This document shows positions 32,322 through 41,951 of a stretch of DNA of 64,000 bases, piece after piece. The stretch comes from Symbiodinium natans (lineage: Eukaryota; Sar; Dinophyceae; Suessiales; Symbiodiniaceae), in contig CAJNDS010002084.1 in NCBI GenBank assembly GCA_905221605.1, positions 521,472-585,471 on the forward strand. The letters run 5' to 3'. The translations under genes were made by a program, and so were the position numbers. A model generated the notes under the pieces. It searched no databases and was not told where the DNA came from. It was given only the letters and a program-made list of their open reading frames with translations. How positions within the stretch are numbered: position 1 is the first letter of the stretch; the number at the start of each line of letters is the position of its first letter.

Positions 32322-32342
32322 GGTTTAGGGTTTGGGTTTAGG

Positions 32343-32674
32343 GTGTAGGCTATAGGCTTTAGGCTTTAGGCTTTAGGCTTTAGGCTTTAGGCTTTAGGCT
32401 TTAGGCTTTAGGCTTTAGGCTTTAGGCTTTAGGCTTTAGGCTTTAGGCTTTAGGCTTTAGGCTTTCTTTAGGCTTTAGTTAGGCTTTAGGTAGGCTTTAG
32501 GCTTTAGGCTTTAGGCTTTAGGGTTTAGGCTTTAGGCTTTAGGCTCTAGGCTCTAGGCTCTAGGCTCTAGGCTTTAGGCTTTAGGCTTTAGGCTTTAGGC
32601 TTTAGGCTTTAGGCTTTAGGCTTTAGGCTTTAGGCTTTAGGCTTTAGGCTTTAGGCTTTAGGCTTTAGGCTTAC
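32343..32674 (+). repeat. (TTTAGGC)n variant telomere array
   Basis: About 45 heptamers are present, nearly all TTTAGGC rather than TTTAGGG, with a patch of TCTAGGC at 32545-32570. It is a homogenised variant array about 330 bp long. Confidence 0.95.
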
Positions 32675-33402
32675 ATGTAAATTTGGGAGTTCAGGGCTAC
32701 TATGGGTAGGAGGGGTTCTGGGTGTAGGGTTTATAGGTCTACTGGGAGGGATCCGGAGTTAAGGGCTTAGGGTTTGCAAGGTCTTCAGGCGCAGGTTGTT
32801 GAGCTTGAAGACTTTCAAGGGGGTCCAGGTGTGAAGATGGCTGGTGAGGATTGAGGGTTGACGATTCAGGATGTTCAGAATTTTACGGCCCCACGTGGCT
32901 TATCTCTAGCTCAGTGTTGCATCGCTCTTTCCAGGTGTTAGCTTCGTGGCCCGAGGCTAAACCTGAAGCTGTCAACCCCACACATCCTGTTGATCTTCAC
33001 TGCTTGGATGGCACTTTAACGGGTTTAGGGTTTAGGGTTTACGGTTTTTGTGTTCATGAGCCTCCAATGGCGACAGCGGCGAGACCCTTGAAACCCAGAA
33101 GTCTAAAACAAACAGACAACTCAACGCATGGCTCCAAACCCTAAACCCCCCAAAGCCCTAGGCCCCCGGGAAGAGCCAAACGAGAACTGCGACACCCCAC
33201 TAATCCCCAACAGCCAAGCCCTAAACCCTAAACCCTAAACCCTACACCCTACACCCTACACCCTAAACCCTAAACCCTAAACCCTAAACCCTAATCCCTA
33301 ATCCCTAATCCCTAAACCCTAAACCCTAAACCCTAAACCCTAAACCCTCACCAAACAGTCACAATGCAACAGCACGTCAGCTGAACACCCCAAACCCTGC
33401 AG

Positions 33403-33480
33403 GAGCGGCTCGCGAAGCTCGAAGGGTTCCTCGCCGACCCGACCTACTTCGAGCGCATCGAGGCCTTCGAAGCTCGGTGG
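33403..33480 (+). CDS. Putative 26-codon exon
   Basis: Between CTGCAG and TTTAGGG repeats the frame reads ERLAKLEGFLADPTYFERIE then AFEARW. Third positions are GC-rich as in the better-defined genes. Likely an internal exon of an unrecognised gene. Confidence 0.45.
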
Positions 33481-33654
33481 AGGGTTTAGGGTTTAGGGTT
33501 TCGGGTTTAGGGTTTAGGGTTTAGGGTTTGGGGTTTGGGGTGTAGGGGGGTCCAGGGTTTAGGGTTTCGGGTCCAGGGTTTAGGGTTTAGGGTTTCTAAA
33601 GGAGCCAGCCCGATGGTAGGTTTTGTGACATGTAGGATCATTTAGGGTTTTGGG

Positions 33655-33761
33655 TTGGGGGATGTTCCCCCTGGTACTAAGAGTCCTTAATAGGGGTTCT
33701 AGTACCCCTTGTCATGATCCCTAAGAATTAAGGACTGTTAGTATAAGGGGGAACATCCCAA
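33655..33761. mobile_element. IE-A element, 7 of 8 target duplication
   Basis: TTGGGGGATGTTCCCCC and the complementary right arm are flanked by GTTTTGGG and GTTATGGG. Confidence 0.75.
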
Positions 33762-34073
33762 GTTATGGGTTTCGGCTTGAGGCTTTGGGGTTTTTGATGG
33801 AGTCCAGGAAGAAGGATCGTCAAGACTGCGCCAGACAAGTGCCTAAACCTTGCAAGCAAGACCCAAACTTGAAGCCCCCAACCCAAAAACCTCAACTTAA
33901 GCCCAAAGACCTAGAATCCAAACCCCTAAGCCCCTAACCCCTTATAAACCCTAAACGCCCTAAACAACCCCTAAACCCCAACACCGGAAAACCCTGAACC
34001 CCGAAGCCCCAAAACCCTAAACCCTAAACCCTTTTCCAACCCTTTTCCCTGAACCCAAAACCCTACCTTTCAG

Positions 34074-34142
34074 CGAGGAGCCGGCACCCAAGAAGCGGCC
34101 GGCGATGGCTCCGGCTGCAGCTGAGGTCTCCGGCATCCTGAC
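34074..34142 (+). CDS. Putative exon
   Basis: After TTTCAG the frame reads EEPAPKKRPAMAPAAAEVSG then ILT and enters TTTAGGG repeats. Alanine/proline/lysine-rich, no family recognised. Confidence 0.35.
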
Positions 34143-34595
34143 TTTAGGGTTTAGGGCTAGGGTTTAGGGTTGGGGGTTGAGGGTTTAGGGTTTAGGGTTT
34201 AGGGTTGAGGGCTTAGGGGTTTGAAAGTTACAGGGATTTAGCAGGGTTTAAGGTTTTAGGGCATCCAGACCCCCAGCCCAACCATCTGCACTCCGAGATT
34301 GGTCGCTAGATGCGCCAAGCACGCTGCGGACTGCCACCTACTCAAGCTCATGTTCCTGTCAGTCAATCGTCAATAGTACAAACTTATATACTTGGGACCG
34401 CATAGTCCCTATATGATCGACTTTATAATGGGCAGTATCCCAAGTACTTCGGGTGACACGCAGCCTTGCATGGAACCAAGCTCTGCGCTTGCACAGGATT
34501 TGCTGTTTCTTGGCATTTCGGATGCTTCTTCGACCTCCATGTAGCTCTTCCGGCTGTGGCTCAGGAGCTTGTTCGGAGAAGCTGCGTGGCCCAAG

Positions 34596-35368
34596 ATGCC
34601 AAGGCGTAGCAACCAGACTTCCGGAGCATGTTTGCTTCAAGGGCAGGCGACGCAGCTGAAGAGATGCAGCATCTGTGGCGCTGCCCTGGTTCTGGGCTTC
34701 TTGGTAGCGGTACCCTTTACCCTTTTTTTTGCTTATGGGTTTCCTTGTAAAATCACCAACCCCAAAGAAAGGGCGCCCTTATCCTAATATGGTTGCTGGG
34801 CTACCAAGGCTTCCTACTCTTCAGGGGCGCAGCTTTCGAGGGGGCGGCCTTGCCGTCGATCCCCGAGTTGCCAGGCTTCCTCGTGGCCGGCGAGCCGCCC
34901 CAAGCGTTGGGGACCGAGCCCTTGCATCTGCCTTCCACAGCTCCCCCACATGCGGCCGCAGCGCAGGTAGAGCCGGCAGAGCAGGTGCGAGAAGAAGAGT
35001 TGCAGGCAGAGCAGGCGCCAGAAGCAGAGCGGCCCAAGGGCACGAAGCTGGTGGCGTCGGGTGCAGTCGCAGGAAGCCCTCTCAGGGTTCCAGAGGCAGA
35101 GCCGCCATGGGAGGAGTTTGCACCGAGGTAGGCCTCTGGGACATTTTGTGCTACTTTCCCTTGTTGGGTTTACGAGGATCATATTCAGGAATAATTTTTT
35201 AGAGGGGTTTAAGGGCCATCCTAGGCGCCCGTCTTTGTGGAAGAGCAGCTTCTGAACCGGACCGACTTCCCGGTCAGGCTCCTGAAAACCTTTGATGGCT
35301 GGACGGTGTCGGATCCCGCCCAGGCCGTGTTCTACCTCGTCGCGGGGTTGCAGCTCAGAATCAGAAGG
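34596..35368 (+). CDS. Membrane-anchored protein, 3 exons; possible N-terminal part of a GT47-like gene
   Basis: Exon 1 (34596-34695) starts MPRRSNQ. Removing an IE-E element (34701-34807) and one copy of its GGCTTC duplication restores RCSICGAALVLGFLLFRGAA, a membrane segment. Exon 2 (34809-35119) is an E/P/A-rich stem. Exon 3 (35225-35368) reads FAPVFVEEQLL...TFDGWTVSDPAQAVFYLV. Intron 1 is 34696-34808 (GC...AG) and intron 2 is 35120-35224 (GC...AG, IE-F element). The layout of basic tail, membrane span, stem and a DPxxAxFYL segment resembles a type II Golgi glycosyltransferase. It could be the 5' part of the exostosin-like gene at 39.6-41 kb, which would place the PPR gene in an intron. 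That link is inference. The 3' end of exon 3 is uncertain because the frame stays open to 35530. Confidence 0.5.
34701..34807. mobile_element. IE-E element with 6-bp target duplication GGCTTC
   Basis: TTGGTAGC at the left and GCTACCAA at the right form the termini. GGCTTC flanks both sides (34695-34700 and 34808-34813). It forms essentially all of a GC-AG intron. Confidence 0.85.
35126..35222. mobile_element. IE-F element forming an intron
   Basis: GTAGGCCTCTGGGACAT...GGATCATATTCAGGAATAAT...TTAAGGGCCATCCTA. The core GGATCATATTCNGGAATA is shared with 40702-40786, and a weaker copy is at about 3395-3490. Confidence 0.7.
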
Positions 35369-35577
35369 GTATGCCAGTCGAAATGCGTTTGTGAACTAAT
35401 GATGCAAAGCATGGCCACCCCCCCTCCCCCCCCCCACACACCCCCACCACCCCACCTCCCGGGGCAGCCGCTTCGCTGGCTACGAAGGCGGCAAGGAAGG
35501 AAGGGAGTGAGGGGAGGAATGACTAACTGACTAACTGCCTCGAGACATGGAGACACGCAGACATGCAGAGACACACA

Positions 35578-35676
35578 CCAGGATGGGCTATTATACCCTA
35601 TAGTCCCTTAAAAAGGCCTTAAAGGCCCTTTATAGGGTTGATTATGGGGATTCTAGGGCCTAATAGCCCGTCCTGG
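35578..35676. mobile_element. IE-G element
   Basis: CCAGGATGGGCTATTA at the left and TAATAGCCCGTCCTGG at the right are inverted repeats, flanked by CA on both sides. A second full copy is at 40498-40591 (flanks TA), with a remnant near 54000-54075. Confidence 0.8.
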
Positions 35677-36503
35677 CACGCAACAGATGCACGCTGCAGA
35701 GTCCGTGTGCTTGCATTTGTTGAGCGGGATCCTCGAACGTTTGACTCTAAGCACATGTCCAACCAGCTTGCTAGAGTCCATTTCGCTTCAGGGTGTGCGG
35801 TTTATCTAGGGCTCAGGGTTTAGGGTTTAGGGTAAAAGGTTGTAGGGTTTAGGGTGCAGTATAGGGATGTTGACTAGTCGGCTACGAGAAGACTGCAACC
35901 GGGCAGCGCTGCCAGTCTTTCTCTCCTATAGTATTCCCGTGTGGTCCCTTTGAAATGACACTGTAATAACCCCCAAATCCTTGTTCTAGTTGTTAAGGCC
36001 CCTATATTCGGCCCTCAACGAGGTGTGGGAGTCTTGAGACACGCAGCTTCTTTCGCAAGTAGCCGCGCGAAACCCAAGTAGAGCTTTGTGCACGCCGACA
36101 CGAACATCGCCCTGCACACCACCCTTCCTCCAAATTTCGGTCAGGCACAACGGGGAGTGGGGAGGTGAAGAACCTATTGCTGCCGAATTGATGCCTAGGG
36201 CTCCCCCCCCTGCCCCCCGAGCAGCTAATGCATAATGTTTGGTCTTGTTTGCAGTGGCAACCGTAGAGCCGGAACACTGGGGGTTGATTTGGTGTTCATT
36301 CTCAATTTCCGCGGGCCCGAGCCCCAAGCAACCCTTTAAAATCCATAAAAGCTTTTAGGGCCCCTACGCCCGAAGCCCTAAACCCTAAACCCTAAACCCT
36401 AAACCCTAAACCCACTATATAGTAGAAGGAGGCACCTCAAGAAAGGGTTGGATACATCCACAAGGCATCCCAACCCAGGGGCCTCTAGAGGTGCTTGGCT
36501 CAG

Positions 36504-36584
36504 GGTTTAGGGTTTAGGGTTTAGGGTTTAGGGTTTAGGGTTTAGGGTTTAGGGTTTAGGGTTTAGGGTTTAGGGTTTAGGGTT
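36504..36584 (+). repeat. (TTTAGGG)n tract
   Basis: About eleven clean heptamers followed by decayed derivatives. Confidence 0.95.
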
Positions 36585-37003
36585 AAGGTCTGAGGGTTGG
36601 TAGGGTTGATAGGATCTATTGGGTTTATAGGGTGTATTGGGTCTATAGGCCTTATAGGGTTGATAGGGTCTGTGGGGTTTATAGGGTTGATAGGGTTTAT
36701 CGGTTTTTTAGGGTTTTCAGGGGTTTTGAGGTTTACAGGGTTTAAAAGGTTTATAGGCTTTGGGCCATGGTCTGCCCAAACGTCTCCGAGGGAGGCCGAG
36801 GCCGAGGGAAGAGGACCGACACTTAGGGTTTAGGGTTTTGGGTTTAGAAGCTCAAAGTTATCCCCCTTTGCGCCTGGCTTCCCCCGCTATGACTATGATT
36901 AAGGCCTTTTGAGGCCATTTGCGTTCATGTAGAACAGACTCACCTTCAATTTTCCGGGCCAGGCTGTCTCAGCCACCGTTGCCCTAGCAATAGCTTCATA
37001 AGT

Positions 37004-38662
37004 TTGTTCAATGTTGATGTAGATGCCACCGCCCCAAGCTTGTGGCAGTCTCTTCCGCGCGAAAGGACGCAGACAGACGCTGGGGCGATTGCCGAAGCAT
37101 CTCATGTGAGCTCCACGCTATCTCCGGGAGAGTACGCTCAGGAAATCTCCCTGTGTGGAAGGGCCAAACTATGGCAGGATGCTTGCTTTCTGTTGGAAAC
37201 AGCTGCGCGGACGGGAGGGACTTTCAACATTTTCACATGCAGCGCGACCATTGGTGCATGTGAGAAGGGAGGTCAATGGCAGCAGGCATCTGCTTTGCTT
37301 GAGGGAATGTCTGAGACAAACCTTGGTCCAAACGTAGTAGTATGCAGTGCTGCAATCAGTGCATGTGGGAAGGGAGGTCACTGGCGGCACGCGCATACCG
37401 TGGCTCACGCAATGCAACAGGCAAGGGTCGCCCCAGATGTAATCAGTTGCAGTGCAGCCATCAGTGCATGTGAGAAGGGGCATCAGTGGCAGCAGGCACT
37501 GTTATTCTTTGATGCAATGCCCAAGGCAAACATTGGTGCTAATGTGGTTGGCTACAATGCGGGCATGAGTGCCTGTGAGAAAGCTGGTCAGTGGAAACAA
37601 GCACTCGTCTTGTTCGAAGCAATGCTGAAGTCGAAGCTCAGCCCCAGCGTTGTTAGCTTCAGTGCGGCAATCAGTGCTTGTGAGAAGGGTTGTCAATGGC
37701 AGCAGGCGGTGGCCTTATTTGAGGCCATGCCCACGGCAGCAGTTTCTCCGAATGTCATCGTTTTCAATGCTGCAGTCAGCGCATGTGGCCAGGGTCGTCA
37801 ATGGCAACAGGCACTCGCTTTACTAGATACAATCCCACAGGCAAAGATGCGTGCAAGCGCGATTAGCTTCGGTGCTGCAATCAGCGCTTGTGAAAAGGCA
37901 GGTCACTGGCAGCAAGCTCTGGCTTTGTTGTTGAAAATGCCACGGGAGGACTTGAGTCCCACTGTCATCAGCTACAGTGCAGCAGTCACTGCATGCGAGA
38001 AGGGAAGTCAGTGGCAACAAGCTTTGATCTTGTTCCACGACATGACCGCTGCACGGATTAGCCCTGATGTCATCAGCTGCAGTGCTGCAATCAGCGCATG
38101 TGAGAGGGGAGATCAATGGCAAGAAGCAGTCGGATTGATTAAAGCCATGCCAAAGGCCAAGATCGCTCCCAATGTCATCAGCTACAGTGCCGCCATTAGT
38201 GCTTGTGAAAATGCAGGTCAGTGGGAGGAAGCGCTTGCCCTTTTCGAATCAATGCTAAATGCAGACATCAGTTCAGACGTCATTTGCTACAGTGCAGCCA
38301 TCAGTGCATGTGAGAAGGGTGGCCAATGGCAGCAAGCACTTGCCTTGTTTGAGGCTATGCCAGAGGCAGGTGTCAGCCCTAACATTGTCAGCTTTAATGC
38401 TGCCACCAGTGCATGTGAGAGGAGCTGTGCATGGCAACAAGCGTTAGCCTTGCTTGGTGCAATGTCCAGTGCAAGGATTAGTTCAAATGTCATTAGCCAT
38501 AGTGTGGCCATGTGTGCGTGTGAGAAGGTTGGTAAAGGGCAACAAGTGCTGGCATTGTTGGACAAGGTTGCGCGGAATGCCTATGCTTGGACTGTACAGA
38601 GATCAGCTGCAGTAAGATTCATGGCTGACATATCTCCCAGCATAGTTTGCTGTCGATCTTGA
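37004..38662 (+). CDS. Pentatricopeptide repeat (PPR) protein, intronless, start not found
   Basis: The open frame holds thirteen consecutive 35-residue PPR units (residues 80-534 counted from 37004), after one degenerate unit, with the pattern SAAISACEKGxQWQQALALFxAMPxAxxxPxVIxY. Each unit is 105 nt and the array covers about 37241-38605. PPR proteins bind organellar RNA through their helical repeats, and dinoflagellates have very many of this WQQA type. The frame extends upstream to 36899 without any ATG, and the first in-frame ATG lies within repeat 1, so an upstream exon or spliced leader addition must provide the start, or the copy is 5'-truncated. It ends TGA 38660-38662 and an IE-C element follows at 38692. 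It has no introns, unlike its neighbours. Confidence 0.85.
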   Translation: MFNVDVDATAPSLWQSLPRERTQTDAGAIAEASHVSSTLSPGEYAQEISLCGRAKLWQDACFLLETAARTGGTFNIFTCSATIGACEKGGQWQQASALLEGMSETNLGPNVVVCSAAISACGKGGHWRHAHTVAHAMQQARVAPDVISCSAAISACEKGHQWQQALLFFDAMPKANIGANVVGYNAGMSACEKAGQWKQALVLFEAMLKSKLSPSVVSFSAAISACEKGCQWQQAVALFEAMPTAAVSPNVIVFNAAVSACGQGRQWQQALALLDTIPQAKMRASAISFGAAISACEKAGHWQQALALLLKMPREDLSPTVISYSAAVTACEKGSQWQQALILFHDMTAARISPDVISCSAAISACERGDQWQEAVGLIKAMPKAKIAPNVISYSAAISACENAGQWEEALALFESMLNADISSDVICYSAAISACEKGGQWQQALALFEAMPEAGVSPNIVSFNAATSACERSCAWQQALALLGAMSSARISSNVISHSVAMCACEKVGKGQQVLALLDKVARNAYAWTVQRSAAVRFMADISPSIVCCRS

Positions 38663-38691
38663 GCCGGCAAGCAGATCAATACAGGGGTCGG

Positions 38692-38782
38692 AAGAATTAC
38701 TAATCGTATTCCCTTGTGGTCCCTTTACAAATATTCTACAATAAACCCCCCAAAACCCTGTTCTGATTATTCAGGCCCCTAT
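38692..38782 (+). mobile_element. IE-C element copy
   Basis: AGGGGTCGGAAGAATTACTA at the left, AGGCCCCTATA at the right, and the family core between. Confidence 0.75.
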
Positions 38783-39585
38783 ACTGGCTGAAATTAGTTG
38801 CTGGGGTCATAGCTTCTAAACTGCTGGCGCTGACAGCTGCATTTCTGGTTGCTGATGAAAAGCTGTTTGTGCAGCAGGTCTCTTTGAACATGAAGCTTAG
38901 CGCCTGTCACCGGTTTCATGGTGTTCGGTACATGGACTAGGGATGAGAAGGCGCAACGCGCACAGACGCAGCATGTTATAAGACATACAGGTCGTAGGCA
39001 GGTTACTGCGCATGATTCATACACACACACACACATATCTATGTGCATACACACCTGCATGACGAATGGCAGAACAGAAACTAGCTCATTCATAAGGCTA
39101 TGACCGTAATGTAGAATTGTCACCGGTTGGTAGCTAAACTTCTTGACACCCCCAAATTTCGTGTGTCATGCAAGTTTTGATCATCGCCTGATTGCACTCA
39201 AGGCCTGTTCTCGTGACCATGGCGACGCAATGTCAGTTAGATTGTTTACGTGCCGAACCGGGTAGCTTGTGATTACGCGCGTCCGGGGGGTAAGCGCAGG
39301 AATCCGGTTTATGTGACGGGTTTCAGAAAAAGACATGCCTCAACCCCAATACTCTGTGAATCCAACAGCGTTTTGATTGAGAAGACCCAGGTTTGCTGCG
39401 GACCGGTCGATCGCTTGCTGCACCTGCCACCACGAACGCCCGAGCGCCCATACTTGTGTTACGACTGCGGAGCTAAGCTTGGATTTCAGAGGCGTGCCGG
39501 GGGAGTCGACGAAAAACCACTGGGGCCTTGAACCTTTGGGGTAAGCCCCTAAACCCTAAACCCTAAACTCGGATCCCACAGCCAC

Positions 39586-41009
39586 AGGCTAACTGGAGGC
39601 TGCTGGCACAGCTGCGCCGACCTCTTCGCCCTCCTTGCACGCCGGGATTTCCTGTTCTCCTCCTCGGATATGCGCTTTTGGGACATGCAGAACCCTGGGG
39701 GCCAAATGAACGCTAGAAGCCGCTAGAATTGGGGTCCTATCCCCTGCACCACTACCATCCCTACTGAGGCAATATGAATCCTAAGCTCTATTTAGGGTTC
39801 GTTTTTGGCCCTTAAGGAACGACTCGGCTCTGGTCCTGCCGGGTGTCACGCATGCTCATCACATCCCGTCGCCCGAGAATCTGCAAAGGGACCGGACTCA
39901 GCCATCCACTCCTCCCAAGTACTTCCTGACCTTCCAGGGCCCCTGGAATCTTTGTCATAGTTGGGTACCATTTTACATTTTTAAGGGTATACTTAAACCC
40001 AATGAGGAATATATACTTTGAGTTTTAATGCTATCCCAACCGTGAACTAGGAATGTGGGAAAGGGTGGGACGTCCTTCGTGCGCTTGAACTTGGCGGCCA
40101 TGCTCAACAGCAGCCTGAAGCCCCCGAAGTCCATGAAGGGCTCGGCAGGCGAGGCGCTGCCCCTACCCGCAGAGGCTTACATCCCACCCGAGGACCTACG
40201 AATGCTATTAATTAAGAACTCCCTTAAAACATGAACATCTTCTTCCTTATGAGGGTAATATAGGTTTTTTCTGTTTTTCTGGGTGGGGGGGGTTCTGAAG
40301 CAAACATGAGAGGACGTGTTCATTTCCATTGCGGGCGAATACCGCCACTTCAAAGAGTCCAGGCGGTATCATTCCCTCTTTGACTCAGCTTACAGCCTTG
40401 TCCTACACGGCCACGGCCGCTGGAGCTATCGCCTCATGGAGGTTCTAAACGGCCAGGCCATTCCGGTGATTCTGGCCGAGGGATGGAATCTCCCATACCA
40501 GGACGGGCTATCATACCCTATTAACCTCTAAACAAGGCCCTTTCATAGGGTTCATTATGGAGATGATAGGGGGCCTAATGGCCCATCCTGGTATCAGGAG
40601 CTCATCGACTGGGATCAGATTTCGCTTCGAAGGCCCGAATCCCTTGGCCTCGATCCTCGCAAGCTCATCGAGAGCCTCCCCCGGGATCAGCAACTCGGCC
40701 GGCCCTTGGGACATGTTTATAGTTTCCCGTATTGGGTTCAAGGGGGATCATATTCGGGAATATTTTGTTCAGAGTTTCGTAAGGGCAAACCAGAGGCAAA
40801 GAATCGAATCCACGAGGGAGCGTGTGCGCGAGGTCTTCGAGAAGTATTTCAAGACGCACCAAGGCCGACTTCATGCGATGCTTCGCTCCGCAGCCATTTG
40901 GAAGCAAAACTGGCAAAGGAACGAGAAAGAGTCCCTGCGCCTGCTGGCGGATGCGTATCATGCAAAGGCCGCCGATGTCTTGCATCATCTGCCTGGGGGA
41001 CACACGTGA
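39586..41009 (+). CDS. Exostosin/GT47-like glycosyltransferase, 6 exons recognised, 5' end missing
   Basis: Exons are about 39586-39707, 39817-39945, 40051-40192, 40313-40501, 40598-40701 and 40784-41009 (TGA 41007-41009). Joined, they give DSALVLPGVTHAHHIPSPEN, then PKYFLTFQGPWNVGKGGTSF, then PPEDVFISIAGEYR, then GRWSYRLMEVLNGQAIPVIL, then AEGWNLPYQELIDW and a basic/helical C terminus. The LTFQG and YRLxExLxGxIPVIxxxGWxLPYxxLIDW segments are typical of the exostosin (GT47) domain, Golgi enzymes that transfer sugars to polysaccharides or glycoproteins. Introns 1-4 read GA...AG and intron 5 reads GC...AG; every intron is 82-120 nt and built from a short inverted-repeat element. Earlier exons lie upstream, perhaps including 34596-35368. 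Family assignment is by motif, not search. Confidence 0.75.
39701..39812. mobile_element. IE-D element forming GT47 intron 1
   Basis: GCCAAATGAACG...AGAATTGGGGTCC at the left and TTTAGGGTTCGTTTTTGGCC at the right. The intron reads 39708-39816, GA...AG, with GAACG at both borders. The element's left end overlaps the last coding bases, so the terminal codons of this exon may derive from the element. Confidence 0.7.
39946..40050 (+). mobile_element. Intron 2 of the GT47-like gene (element-like)
   Basis: A GA...AG intron with GAAT at both borders. The interior carries GTTGGGTA and TATCCCAAC as an inverted pair. No second full copy was found in the window. Confidence 0.6.
40193..40312 (+). mobile_element. 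IE-H element forming GT47 intron 3
   Basis: GAG|GACCTACGAATG at the left and GAG|GACGTG at the right; splicing GA...AG gives PPEDVFISIAG. The interior matches the IE-H element at about 4866-4985 (CTACNAAT...TTAAGAAC and GGGGGTTCT). Confidence 0.7.
40498..40591. mobile_element. IE-G element forming GT47 intron 4
   Basis: CCAGGACGGGCTAT and ATGGCCCATCCTGG are inverted ends, flanked by TA on both sides. Removing the element plus one TA, or splicing GA (40502) to AG (40597), both give the coding sequence NLPYQELIDW. Confidence 0.9.
40702..40783 (+). mobile_element. IE-F element forming GT47 intron 5
   Basis: GC...AG intron with GCCCTTGGGACATG at the left and CGTAAGGGC at the right. It shares GGATCATATTCGGGAATA with 35126-35222. 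Splicing gives RDQQLGRANQRQRIE. Confidence 0.65.
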
Positions 41010-41951
41010 AGCGGCCGGATGGAGCCAAAATATCTCGAGAAGCAGGCCGCGCAGGAGTGTGCAAACTGAAGACTGAAGCTCCAGCCGGGAGTTCAGCGAG
41101 GCAAGGGACCCGTTTGCCTTTGAACCGGCACAGTCCTGGAGGTCTTCTCCCTTTTTCTTCGCACATGCACTTAAGATTGGCCTGTTGGCCAGTGGTGTTT
41201 TCGGCATCTGGCTGAATTTGAGCCCGGGGACAGCCAACTTCTTCGACATTCTGATGGTGGAGCCTCTTTCTCCGCTCTTTCCTCTCTGGTAGGGCCCTCG
41301 AGGGTAACATGCGTAGGATTGGCGAGGGCAGGTTCCCCTCGAGGTTTGTCAATGCGTCGACCTCTCTGATCAGCAACATAGCAGCACCCTGACTGAGAAC
41401 GCGTGCAGGATGTGGCAACACGGGCATTTCCCCAAATAGGGGGTAATTACCCTTAATACACCCCCAAAATAGTATAATCCTTATTATAGTATAGGAACCC
41501 CCGAAAGGGTACCCCTATTTGCGGAAGCCGCCACATGTATGAGTTTGGGCTCGGACAATGCCCGGTCTCAGAAGAGAGCAGGCCAGACGCGGCCGTAACA
41601 ATTCAAAATCCTGGCCTGGTGCATGACACAGAAGCGCGCAGACAAGGCTCTGGCATGTCATTGGAGCCACTGGAGCCACTGGAGGCTTTCTATTAGGGTT
41701 TAGGGTTTAGGGCTTAGGGCTTAGGGTTTAGGATTTGCTGCAGCCAGCCGCATGCTGAAAAAAAATTGTCAGCTGATAACGAGCCTGCCGTTTGCACCGC
41801 TTGTGTGGGACAGGCGGAGGACAAAGAAACCCCAAACCCTCAACTCCTTTCTCTCAACCATATGGACCCCAAACTCCTGAACCCCTAAACCTTATTGATC
41901 CTAAACCCTCAAACCCCAAAATGCCTTGGCATCTTGTAGCTTGCGGCACAG
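41010..41951. other. Spacer, mostly unassigned
   Basis: Includes GC-rich possibly transcribed 3' sequence (41010-41420), an IE-J element (about 41430-41525) and a TTTAGGG-like tract (41697-41735). Open frames on both strands between 40.7 and 41.4 kb overlap the GT47 exons and look like shadows. Confidence 0.4.

Larger units (their letters stand above)
35377..37000. other. Spacer with repeats and elements
   Basis: Holds a C-rich patch (35415-35460), an IE-G element (35578-35676), a possible exon at about 35680-35805 (DARCRVRVLAFVERDPRTFD), an IE-C remnant (35930-36010), CCCTAAA repeats (36376-36412), a long TTTAGGG tract (36504-36584) and a T/G-rich decayed repeat (36597-36760) whose translation is only I/G/F repeats. 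Confidence 0.45.

Noticed and set aside
32343-32674. CRISPR-like array
   Set aside because: A simple 7-bp tandem repeat without spacers in a eukaryotic context.
36597-36833. Frame of repeated IGLIGFIG
   Set aside because: Derived from decayed TTTAGGG/TATAGGG repeats; no other sign of coding.
40665-41427. Minus-strand frames of 192-194 codons
   Set aside because: They lie opposite the GT47 exons, whose forward frames have recognisable motifs and consistent splicing.
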